NCBI GenBank assembly: GCA_019828595.1
Contig: JAHQRK010000005.1
Coordinates: 3,348,001-3,412,000, forward strand
From: Aphanomyces cochlioides
Lineage: Eukaryota; Oomycota; Saprolegniomycetes; Saprolegniales; Verrucalvaceae
Direction: 5' to 3'
Length of the DNA stretch: 64,000 bases
The translations under genes were made by a program, and so were the position numbers. A model generated the notes under the pieces. The model made no database searches and had not been told where the DNA came from. It saw only the letters and a program-made list of their open reading frames with translations. How positions within the stretch are numbered: the first letter of the stretch is position 1; each line of letters starts with the position of its first letter. Positions 52,672 to 61,901 of the stretch are shown here, piece by piece.

Positions 52672-54612
52672 ATGAGCTTGGGATCCCATGCCGCAGGAAA
52701 GGTGGCGACGGCGACACCTCAACAGAAGCAATGGGTGGAATTGCAGCTCCTCTGTCGTGGAAATTCTGGAAAGACGCGCGTCTTGCAAAGTCTTCTAGCA
52801 TATTATCAAACGATTGCCCCACATATGCAGCAATTGGCATTGCCAACAGTTCCAGACCTCACGCTCAGCATTCCGCGCAGTATTGACCTCGTTCAATTGT
52901 ACGAAGAAGTGGTCGAGAAGGGTGGATACGAATTCGCTTGTGAAAAGCAACTCTGGACAGGTATCGCACAAACCATGAAGCTGAAAATTCAACCAGCAAA
53001 GCTACAAGCACTCTATGCTGTGTAAGTCGTGCTTGGCATAGGACACACTCATCAAGTTCGTAGATGGCTGAAAGGATTTGAAGAGCATCAAGTCTTTGGC
53101 AAGAAACGGAACGCATCTGTAGCCTTCACAGAACTGATTGCAACGCATGCTGAAATCCAACTCACGACGAGCATTCGGCAAACCCCGCTTCCAGTCGTGA
53201 CCAAACGATTAAAGACACATCGACAGCAGCTCTCTGGTACTCCTGAAATTTGCACATCAATGTCATTTGCTTGTGGCAGATCTTGGCACTATGCATCGCC
53301 TTGTCCTTGCTCTCGATTCAACGTTAGAAGACCACATCGAATGTGCTCTCAACCAATTGACAGTTCTGTCGTATGGTTCCACAAAGGAAAACGACTGCGA
53401 TTTGCTTCTTGCTCATGTTCCTGGGCTCATGGATGCACTCATGCGGCAAATCTCACTGCCAACCCAGTCAACTCTTCTTGCCAATGTTCCTGAAACAGCC
53501 TCTGCTCTACAAGCTCAACCCGATATGCGTCTTGAAAGAGCCTGCCGCGTTCTCAACATCATTCGCAATCTTTCTATGATTGCTGACAATGAAGCCGCAA
53601 TCGCTAGCCATGAAATCTTCCTCAATTTGGCGCCGCGGTTGCTCTCAACAAGCCACGACGAAAGCATCGACCTGATATGGGATATTGTCTGCCAAGTACT
53701 TAGTAACTTTGAGCCCACTCTCTGACATCTTCATGGTTAGGTATCCAAACAGATGAAGCAGCTTCAAAATGAATGGCTCAACTTTGTTATGGAGGCTCTT
53801 GTCGATCCAAAGCAGAAGCGATCGGTAGTGCTCCGAGCTGCTGAAGTTCTTTGCCTTTGGATGAAATCCTTTTGCGGGAGAATCATGCAACACGGACGAT
53901 TCCATGCCGTGCTGACACGAGTCATTGAGTGCTGCTCGCGGAATCGACAGGTGCACGGACGATTCCGTTCGCTTGGGCTAAGATTCTTGTAGGATACGCT
54001 GATGGTCGAAGACGAAGAGTCGACATATCCTGAATTGGATGATGAAGATGATGATGATGACCACATTGGAGCTGATGAAGAGGATGAGGTTCCAAGCTGG
54101 CCAGCGCCATGGGAAGCCAATTACTCGTCTTCCGCGACAGGTATTACTAGAAGAGCTCATCTGTTCATGAATAAGATTCCGTGTAGAGATCGGTGCAAGC
54201 ATGGGCATTGTTTTTGCGTCAAAGGGAGATGGCGAGCCGGAATTTAAGAAAATTGACCAGGAAGTCCGCGACCGGATGCTCCAAGTCCTTTTCCATCTCT
54301 CGGAACAGAACGATTGGATGCGAGTACGACGTCTGCCAAGTAACCACGCCTTATATTCTTTTGTAGCTCACAATTGCCAAGCATCCTGATGCCATGCGTC
54401 GCCTTGCTAATGTCATCACCACTTGTAAAGGCCGAGCTGAATCAGCGCGTTTGGCCTCTGGAGTTCTGGCCAATTTGTCGCTGGCCCCAGTGACCTTTAT
54501 GTACTTTTTGCCCATCGAGCGAGAGCTTGCGCTCGTTGCGCTGTCAGATGCAAGTCTTGCTGGTATGGTCACGACTATCATGGCCAACGTCTTCGGCATC
54601 AATTCGATATGA
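52672..54612 (+). CDS. ARID-domain SWI/SNF subunit (BAF250-like)
   Basis: Eight or so exons. The first exon ends in an ARID DNA-binding domain: SIDLVQLYEEVVEKGGYEFA, CEKQLWTGIAQTMKL, KIQPAKLQALY, then YLKGFEEHQVF after an intron at about 53023-53063. Later exons give an armadillo-like repeat region: ALNQLTVLSYGSTKEN, ERACRVLNIIRNLSM and LASGVLANLSLAPVTFM at the end. The combination of an N-terminal ARID and a C-terminal BAF250-type repeat with VLNIIRNLS is that of ARID1/ARID2/Swi1 subunits of SWI/SNF chromatin remodellers. An acidic stretch (about 54005-54080) lies between repeats. Exon borders are approximate. Confidence 0.8.
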
Positions 54613-54891
54613 AATGCTGGAAATAAAATGATAATATTGACTAATTTTCCTCTACAATTATAAATTGTATACTAAAATAAATATAAACTAATGCATATAA
54701 TTTTATAATTCTTGTAAATGATATTTTCGAAGTTTTTGTGATTTTAACTTTGAAATTCAATACAAATGGCAAGATATTTCTGTTTTATTAATTAAATTAT
54801 ACGAATTTTGTAGACAATTCTAATTTGGAAGAAATTCGCGATCTTGCAAGATCTTTGGTCATTCCGGCTTTGGATCCAAACGGCACAAGAC
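54613..54891. other. AT-rich intergenic spacer
   Basis: A spacer of about 280 bp, over 75 percent A/T by eye at 54640-54810, without CCAAT boxes or open frames of note. It is the likely 3' end of the ARID gene and promoter of the next gene. Confidence 0.4.
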
Positions 54892-55461
54892 ATGCACGAC
54901 TACGAATCGGCCCAAGCGCATTTTCTCTACGAGCACCGCGAGCCCTGCAGCCAGATTGCTGTCGTCCAGCTTGTCGTCTTCCTCGTCTCTTTTATCTTTA
55001 CCTATTTGACGTGGTGGGCAGGGCTCTTTGGTCTCTTGGTTGCAGCCGTCGGGTATTATGGCACGCTGACCCCCGTCGTCCAAAGCAAAGTGAGCTTCAT
55101 TCAATTCGTACGTTTCCCCCTCTCAATCACCCTTTCTACTTACGGTGTATAGTATTACTTTGGCAATTGCTTCATCCTATTCCTCCAAGTCCTCTCTGCG
55201 ATCGTCCTCGTCGTTGTTGTGAGTGAATGGCCTTCCATCACATCCTGGGGATGGGTTGTTATTGTTCTCGGCACTGTGTCGTATATCCTCCAAATGTACC
55301 TCACCTACGTCGCAATTCAAAGATCGTATTCGTACCGCGCTGAGCTCATGCGAAGTCCCCCTCCTGCAGAGATTATGGTCTATTCTCAGCAAAGCGTCTA
55401 TACAGCAGTCCCTCAAATGGTCGGAAGTTACCGCGCTCCAGTAGACACCAAGTCAATCTAA
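54892..55461 (+). CDS. Four-transmembrane protein of unknown family
   Basis: Two exons; the intron lies at about 55109-55153. From the ATG at 54892 (MHDYESAQAHFLYEHREPC) four hydrophobic segments follow: QIAVVQLVVFLVSFIFTYL, WAGLFGLLVAAVGYYGTL, GNCFILFLQVLSAIVLVVVV and WGWVVIVLGTVSYILQMYL. The C-terminal tail of about 45 residues is polar with Tyr and Pro (SPPPAEIMVYSQQS). The topology is like tetraspan or SCAMP-like proteins, but I do not see their signature motifs. No function is proposed. Confidence 0.7.
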
Positions 55462-55665
55462 CCGATTCCTAACAATTCTTCATGTGTGTATACTGCCCAT
55501 CCTGTTGTTCAATGGAGCACACAAATTGACATTCCCAGCAACACCCTGGAACGATTGCTATTGTGACATGGAGTTGCAGACACAGTGAAGGAGTCTTTGA
55601 GCACTGGGAAGGACAAAGGAGCTCGGTTGGAGATGAAGGACTAATGTGTACAGGATGCATTGCAC

Positions 55666-56142
55666 TTAAAAGCCGAGGCCAGTCAAGTATTGTTTGATTT
55701 CCGCCGCGTAGTCTCCAACGACTTCAAGTCGGCCAGGTCGGCTCACGACAGGCTTTCCTTTGCATACTGTGGACAATTCTTGTTGGAGTTCGGCTTCATC
55801 GCCTTGGAATCGTCGGACAATAGTGATCACACGCGTTCGTCCATTGCGGTAGTCTCGGTACACTGGCAATTGAAGGCCCGTAGCAGTGCGCTTTACGTGG
55901 AATGGAATGCCTTCAAGAGGTCCTTCTGCACGGGCAGGAGACCAGCCATTGAAGCTCACCTTCTCAGGGACATACGTTGGCTGGTATTTCAAAGGCGGCA
56001 AGACATGTTCCACTGGGTTTTCAGCTTCCTTGCGGGCAATCTTACGCAATGTAGCAGGATGCTTGAGCTTGCGGTTGATTTGACGGTTGCTGGCCACACG
56101 GAGAGGCGCCGACACTCCGACGACGATCGAGCGTGGAAACAT
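55666..56142 (-). CDS. MRPL49: Mitochondrial ribosomal protein mL49
   Basis: A 158-residue single-exon protein starting MFPRSIVVGVSAPLRVASNR, an amphipathic presequence. The C-terminal 90 residues are the IMG2/mL49 domain: IPFHVKRTATGLQLPVYRDY, RNGRTRVITIVRRFQGD and the end RLEVVGDYAAEIKQYLTGLG. This eIF1-like fold sits in the large mitoribosomal subunit. The ATG at 56142 was chosen; the upstream open frame lacks an ATG. The family match is unambiguous. Confidence 0.93.
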   Translation of the reverse strand: MFPRSIVVGVSAPLRVASNRQINRKLKHPATLRKIARKEAENPVEHVLPPLKYQPTYVPEKVSFNGWSPARAEGPLEGIPFHVKRTATGLQLPVYRDYRNGRTRVITIVRRFQGDEAELQQELSTVCKGKPVVSRPGRLEVVGDYAAEIKQYLTGLGF

Positions 56143-56313
56143 GTTGCCTGAACAATGCGGATTGCCAGCCAATGGTCAAATTTACGAAATAAATAGTGTA
56201 AATAGACTAATTAATGTAATATAATTTAAAATAGTGTAATTTAATTTTAATTTTTTAAAAAATAATTATGATGATTTAAAAGGGCGGTCATTTCAAAATT
56301 GCGCGGAAACAGC

Positions 56314-56511
56314 ATGGAAGCACAGAGAGATACCGCTGCCGTGGAGAGCAAGATGGAGCAGGAAATCAAAGAATACGAAGCGAATATCAATGCCCTGAAG
56401 AATTTCAACGAATCTCTCCGTGTACTAAGCGACAATATTGAAGAAATGACCCAAACTGTCGAACAAACGAACGCATTGACGACAGGATGGTTGCGATTAT
56501 GGATCAGGTAG
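56314..56511 (+). CDS. DASH/Dam1 complex subunit DUO1-like small protein
   Basis: A 65-residue helical protein from the ATG at 56314 to the TAG at 56509-56511. After a Glu-rich helix comes INALKNFNESLRVLSDNIEE, then MTQTVEQTNALTTGWLRLW, with Asn41, Thr48-Val49, Thr52-Asn53, Leu55 and Trp59-x-Arg61. That spacing (N-x-E ... T-V ... T-N-x-L-x3-W-x-R) is, as I remember it, the core of the DUO1 family of the kinetochore DASH/Dam1 ring. The C-terminus may be longer through an intron starting at the GT of the stop (GTAGCG, about 56507), but no acceptor gives a convincing extension. Lies 3.7 kb from the DAD2-like gene. An unrelated coiled-coil peptide is the alternative. Confidence 0.45.
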   Translation: MEAQRDTAAVESKMEQEIKEYEANINALKNFNESLRVLSDNIEEMTQTVEQTNALTTGWLRLWIR

Positions 56512-56617
56512 CGTTGATGGATGGAAGTGATTAGGTCGACAGAATGAGAGCAATATGTACAAGATGAAATCGAGATTACTTAGTGTGTTCATCTTGTCAC
56601 TCTATGTCTACACGCTA

Positions 56618-57727
56618 TTAGGCACGGCAGTTCTCAATATCGAGCACAAAGATATCAGTCGCGCCAAGCTCTTGGAGATCGTCCATAATCTCTGCAACAT
56701 CGTTGCGAGGAATCATTGCAGACACGGCACAGAAGTCATCGTTCAAGAGAGGGTTGATCGTCGGGGCTTTACGACCAGGAGTAATCTAGACAACCAATAA
56801 CTCTATCGATGACAAGGAGCTCTTGTACCTGGATTGCGCGTTGAAGCTTTTCGCGGGCAATATTGTACGAGATCATGCGGTACTTTTGGGCAAAAAGGAA
56901 GCCAAGAAAACGTTGGTGGATCTTGTCGACGAGTTTACGGTGCTTCGTCTTAGGGTTCGAGATCAACACGGCTTCTGTCTTGATGATCGTGCTGACAATT
57001 TCCAAGCCGGCAGCCTAAAACGTCATGAGGAATTGGGAGAGGAAATCAATTCAAGGATACCTTCATGGTAGTGCCGGTTTCGACCAAATCAACAATACCA
57101 TCAGCCAAACCAAGGCCACAGGCAGCTTCGACAGATCCGCCGACATACTTGATGTCTAGAATATCATAGTCAGCCACCGAGTCATTCGCTGCAAAGCATA
57201 CACGTTGGCTTGTCAGTTTCGAATTGCTTGAAGAATTCCTTGGCAATGTTGGGGAACGACGTCACGATACGCTTTCCGGCAAGGAGCGAGACGTCCTTGA
57301 TACCATCCTTCACTGGAGCTTGCACCGCAAGAGAGCACTTGCCAAAGCCCAAGTTCTATCAAGGTCACATCAACATATGCATCAAATAGCAACGAGGATC
57401 CTTACCATGAGTTCATTCACGGTCGTTTGCGATTCAGCAATGATATCTTGGCCAGTAATACCCAAGTCGACATTACCTTCACCGACATACGCGGCAATAT
57501 CTGAAGCTGGGAGGAAGACCAACGTCACGGGAAGCGACGTGCAGTGCGCAATATCAAGGCGGTGCGGCTACAGCGATCAAGAATTAGACTTGAACTGCGC
57601 ATAGAGAGAGAGAGCGTACCCGGTTGTAGTCCAAGCCAGCACCGTTGAGGAACTTGACAACACTTTCATACAAACGACCCTTCTTGGGCACCGCAAAGAG
57701 CAAGTTGTCTTCGACTTCCGTGGACAT
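56618..57727 (-). CDS. HIS1: ATP phosphoribosyltransferase (histidine biosynthesis step 1)
   Basis: Six exons with introns of 40-65 nt. Start at the ATG at 57727: MSTEVEDNLLFAVPKKGRLYE, with the KGRLYE substrate motif. Next HRLDIAHCTSLPVTLVFLPA, then GEGNVDLGITGQDIIAES, KRIVTSFPNIAKEFF and CGLGLADGIVDLVETGTTM (PRPP-binding loop). The C-terminal exon carries a HisG_C regulatory domain (GRKAPTINPLLND ... IPRNDVAEIMDDLQELGATD) ending ENCRA. That domain indicates the long, hexameric form inhibited by histidine. It condenses ATP with PRPP. A TCCGGATAA site lies 69 bp upstream. Confidence 0.95.
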
Positions 57728-57795
57728 TTTGTGTCAATGGCTGGGTGAACGTTGCCGAATGGAAGCGTCGGCGCTCCCCAAGAGAGTGCTCAAAC

Positions 57796-57805
57796 ATCCG
57801 GATAA
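57796..57805. promoter_or_regulatory. ATCCGGATAA upstream of HIS1
   Basis: The palindromic core ATCCGGAT followed by AA lies about 70 bp upstream of the HIS1 start codon. One of the recurrent sites in this window. Confidence 0.5.
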
Positions 57806-58273
57806 CGAGATGGAGTGGATAACCTGGTTTGACGAGCATATGCCAGGTATTTCTCATATCAATATGACAAAAATACCTTAATAATGTCCGTAAAGCGAGG
57901 GGATGCATTTACTAATCTGAACGGAGGGTATGTTCTTGTGGTTTGACAACCCATGCGACAGTCCAGGACAAGATTCCCCAGGCGATTCATACATGGAAGT
58001 ATACATTAAAGCAGAAAAACAAGATTGCAACACTTAAATGGAGACAGAAATCCTCCGACGTTCTTCTCGCATATCGAGGAAGCCGTCGTCTCAAGCGCAG
58101 TGGAGTTTAATCTGGCTGGTTTGGATCAATATTCACAAATCAAAACTATATAAATTTATATAGGATATTATCTTAAAGATTCATTTGTGCCTTTAAAATT
58201 CAGGCACAAAAAGTACATATATAAACTCATATAGGTTATTATTAACCACAGGTATCTACGCACAACAATGGGG
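57806..58273. repeat. AT-rich gap with a hairpin inside direct repeats
   Basis: TTTGTGCCT (58184-58192) and AGGCACAAA (58202-58210) form a 9-bp hairpin with a 9-nt loop. It is flanked by imperfect direct repeats of about 25 bp (ATAAATTTATATAGGATATTA before, ATAAACTCATATAGGTTATTA after, about 58150 and 58222). No gene is seen. Confidence 0.45.
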
Positions 58274-58795
58274 TTAGAGCAGTTGGGGAGCATCTTCATT
58301 TGTTTGGCTGTGTGAGTCCACGGGGGGAAGCTGAGGCTTACTCTGGTGGCATTTTAAAAGCACAGCTGCAAGGATCAAAACCGTAAGGCCAACACTAGCC
58401 CCGACTGCCATCACGATCTGGGGAGCTTGCTTTGACGTTTCAGTCGAGGATGGATTCGACTCTCCAGTCTTGACTTCAGTGGTTGCATTCGGTGCCCCTG
58501 TTATCGCAGCTAGAGTTGTGTTTGGGGCGACAATTGACGGTGCTTGAGCTGTAGAGTTTGGTGAAGGAGGTCCAGTGCTCTCATTGATGGTAGACGCGGG
58601 TGCATGTGTCGTTTCTGGCAATGTCGTCGAGACAGACGACGCATCTGGCGCCTCCTTCATGCCATATTCAAGCTCATGCTCTTGGGACTCTTGAATCAGC
58701 TCAGCGAGTGCGAGAGATGTAACCGGAGTCGTCCGGTTACTTGCATCGTGACCCTTGACATGACATGCCTGATGTTGGCATGGCATCTGTATTGA
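58274..58795 (-). pseudogene. Mucin-like membrane-protein C-terminus, truncated
   Basis: A 170-codon frame ending in a type-I membrane anchor (MAVGASVGLTVLILAAVLLK) and a short cytosolic tail ending APQLL. Before the anchor lie about 90 residues rich in Thr, Ser, Pro and Asn with many N-x-S/T sites, an O-glycosylated stalk. The only Met near the start (58786) is preceded by no signal peptide. The sequence immediately upstream is retroelement leader, so the N-terminal part is probably cut off by the insertion. It is likely the remnant of a surface receptor or adhesin. An alternative is that the 5' exons are simply unrecognised. Confidence 0.5.
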
Positions 58796-59054
58796 CCTCT
58801 ACGTGTGAGCACCTGTTGCTCACAGCCATTCCTCTGCATTGAGCCTTCTAGGCCATTCGTATTCACTGGCCCACAAGCTCCGTTCGTTTATCTAGCTCTT
58901 AGCTTTAGTTAGGATAAAGCTAATTCACTTTTCAATTTGCCTCTTGCCTATCAGGCCTTCCTCTGCGCGTGTACACGGTTACACTTGGTCACTCTAGTTC
59001 GTCCAAGGACCTACTAGCCGGAAAAGTCACAACTCAACGATTTCGAAGTTTACA

Positions 59055-59596
59055 ATGGAAAATGGTGACAGCCCTGTCCGCGAAGGGCGAGTGAAACTCG
59101 ATGTACCCAAGTTTGGTGGTTCATCTTCTGAAAACCTTCTCGTCTGGGAAGCTGGCGTAAAAATTGCCGTGGAAGCCATGGACTTACAATGTGGAACCAA
59201 GCAAGTTGCTTTTGCTGTGTCGTGCCTCACCGGCAAAGCCCACACATGGGCAGTCAATACTTAAATGCGCGATACCTCTGCGATGGACACCCTGCCCAAG
59301 TTCATCGCTCTCATGAAGGCAACTTATCTGCCCAAGGACGCGGCTGTGCGCCACATGCATCAACTATTCAAGGCCACTCAAGGCAAGCTGACAATCAGCG
59401 TGTTTGCCCAGAAGCTCGAATACCACTCCCTGCCTGACAAGGCTCTGGTCTCCGAAGGAGCCATCGTCAACGTTTTATGCATGGTTGAAACCAAGGCCCT
59501 TCTCGACTTGAAGTCTTCCGTCGAATGCCCGAGAATATGGTTGACGCACTCAACATTGCCCTTGGCGAGCATTACTCGCAGTCTGCTCGCGCGATG
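59055..59596 (+). pseudogene. gag: Retrotransposon gag, broken
   Basis: From the ATG at 59055 the frame reads a gypsy-type Gag (LDVPKFGGSSSENLLVWEAG) and stops at TAA 59262-59264, after which the same frame resumes with ATG. It continues to about 59520 (YLPKDAAVRHMHQLFKATQG, ISVFAQKLEYHSLPDKALV). A frameshift there passes to MVDALNIALGEHYSQSARAM, ending at about 59595. Capsid-like sequence is well kept, but at least one stop and one shift make it non-functional as read. The zinc-knuckle part that should follow is inverted. Confidence 0.8.
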
Positions 59597-59765
59597 GGCG
59601 TTGGAAGCCTGTCGACGAGGAGCGGTACAGTTGCGGGAGATATGTCCCATTCGCTGACAATTGTTGCAACGCACCGTGCGTCCTTGATTGGGATTCGATC
59701 GATTGCGGTCAAACTGATGATGTTCGCAATGATTGTTCGGCTTGCCGATTTGGCTAATTTCCAAG
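59597..59765 (-). pseudogene. Inverted Gag zinc-knuckle segment
   Basis: On the reverse strand this piece reads a basic region and a perfect CCHC knuckle, CNNCQRMGHISRNC (C-x2-C-x4-H-x4-C), flanked by Arg-rich sequence. That is exactly what should follow the capsid on the forward strand. The forward strand here encodes no knuckle. Flanking Gag and Pol are both on the + strand, so about 170 bp appear inverted in place. Confidence 0.7.
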
Positions 59766-61901
59766 TCGTACTCGTCATGATGACCCGAAAACGAAGCCCA
59801 GGAACGCCACCGCGTCGACAGGTAAACTTCCTCACCCAGTAGGCGCCGGGCGGCCTACTGGGCAAGTGGATCAATGGGTCCCTCACACCGCGCCTTCGGT
59901 ACCTGTTGATCTAGCCCCTGGCACTCTGTGCCGATTAGGAGAGCATCACCAGATGCTTTCCTACCTGCTCCCAATTGCTGGGTTCAGAGACCCTCTCCGT
60001 GTCTTAATAGACAGTGGCGCATCTGAAAACTATGCGCGGCGCGCAACTATTGCCAGAGCTCCTGACGTATCTACGTCTGTTGCTCGACCAAACGACACCC
60101 TACGAATCCGCCTAGCCGACGGTCGGATTATTTCAAACCCTCGACAAACTGTCGCCCTGCAAATTTCAATCGGCGACTTCTCGTCCACTGAAGAATTCTT
60201 CCTCATGGATCTCGACAATCGATGGGATTTGATCCTTGGAATTGGTTGGCTCGAACGCCATCAGCCCATCATTGACTGGCGCCTCAAGACTATGGCGCCG
60301 CCATCTCCACGTTCCCACGTGTCCGACCTAGCGCAGAGTAATGAACTCGCTATGGTAAGTGTTGACTCCTCGTCAACAAGGCCATGTGACGATCCTGTGG
60401 ACTGTCCACGACAAGAACAAGTTGCTCCAGCTATCGAAGAGCCTTCAAACGAACCTGAAGGATTAGCAGCGCATGTACGATTTAGCGCCTATGGAAATTC
60501 CGACGACCACGACAAAGCGTCGATCGATGACAATCAGCTGGAAGCGAGTGAAACCACGCCAGTGGAACAAGAGCGTCCCGACAGTGTGTCGGTTGAAGAG
60601 TTTATACGGTCAACCTGTGACCTTGACGAGCTGCCAACAAGGGCAGACGAGATTGTGGCACTGCCGGAGATGAGCTTTCGCTCCTTTTCGCGACTCCTGC
60701 ATGCCCAAGAACCGCTGAGTATCGCGGTTATCTGCGTAGAAGAAGATGGAACCCTCCACACGACATCCACGATGGACAAGGATGTACTTGACGATGCTGA
60801 CAAGCAAGCACGAACGACATGGGAGTCTCTCAAGACTAGCCCGTATTACGACATATTGATTGAGTACAAGGATGTATTCCCTGACGAGGTTCCAGCGGCC
60901 CTGCCTAGTGACAAAGGCATCCGCCATGAGATTGACTTGGTTTTGGGGGCCAAGTATTGCGTTACACGACAGTGGCCATTGTCACGCGATCAAGTCGAAT
61001 TTATCGACTCTTTCTTTGCGGCCCGCAAGAAGGCAGGCCATGTGCGCGAGAACAACTCGCCGCATTCAAGTCCGACATTTTGTGTCAAGAAACCTAGTGG
61101 TGGCTGGCGTATCGTCCACGCCTTTAACAAGCTTAACTAAGCCACCGTGCCGGCGCAAACGCCGATTCCCCGCAAAGATGTCATCATTGGGGAGTACCCT
61201 GTTCTCTACAATCGATTTGCGCGATGGGTTCTACCAGATTCTGATGCACGCTCAAGATATCACCAAGACAGCCGTCTCCACTCCTAGTGGCATGCTCTGG
61301 GAATGGCTGGTTATGCCTCAAGGTCTTTCCAATGCCCCTGCGACCTTCAACCGCATGGTCACGGCGAATCTTCGCCCCCTGCGTGCCTTTGCACCGTCTT
61401 ACTTTGACGACATCTACATCCACAGCCGTGGCACGACCACCCGCTCCGACGTTGAGGTTCATCGTGATCACCTCCGTCAAGTCCTTACCGTCCTGCGGGA
61501 CAATGGTCTCTATGCCAACATGGCCAAGTGTCTATTTGTGTCTTGGAAATTCCTGTTCTTGGTGATTTTGTTGGTGTCCATGGCTGTCGAGCCGACCCTG
61601 CTAAGGTGCAAGCCATTCGTGACTGGCCTGTACCGTCAACTCAACTGAATTGCGCAGTTGGCTTGGCTTAGCCACGTATTTACATAAGTTCTCGGCGAAT
61701 TTTGCCGACCTTGCTCATCCTTTGTCGGCTTTGTTAGCCAAGGATGCCGCATGGATTTGGACCCAAGAATGTAACGATGCGTTCAACGCTGTGAAGGCCA
61801 GTTTGATGTCTGCGCCAATCCTGGCTTTACCCGATTTCTCTCGACCCTTTTCGGTCGTCTGTGACGCCTCTGTGAAGGCTATAGGCTGCTGCTTCACGTG
61901 A
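59766..61901 (+). pseudogene. pol: Retrotransposon protease, RT and RNase H start, broken
   Basis: An open frame runs from about 59766 to the TAA at 61138-61140. It holds the aspartic protease motif LIDSGASENYARR (about 60005), a variable spacer, then the RT start (SPTFCVKKPSGGWRIV). After the TAA the RT continues with a frameshift at about 61185: FSTIDLRDGFYQILM, MPQGLSNAPATFNRM and the catalytic YFDD. Further shifts lie near 61550 and 61645. The next frame (61650-61901) holds the RT thumb and RNase H start (LPDFSRPFSVVCDAS). The domains are clear; the reading frame is not usable as a whole. Confidence 0.85.
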
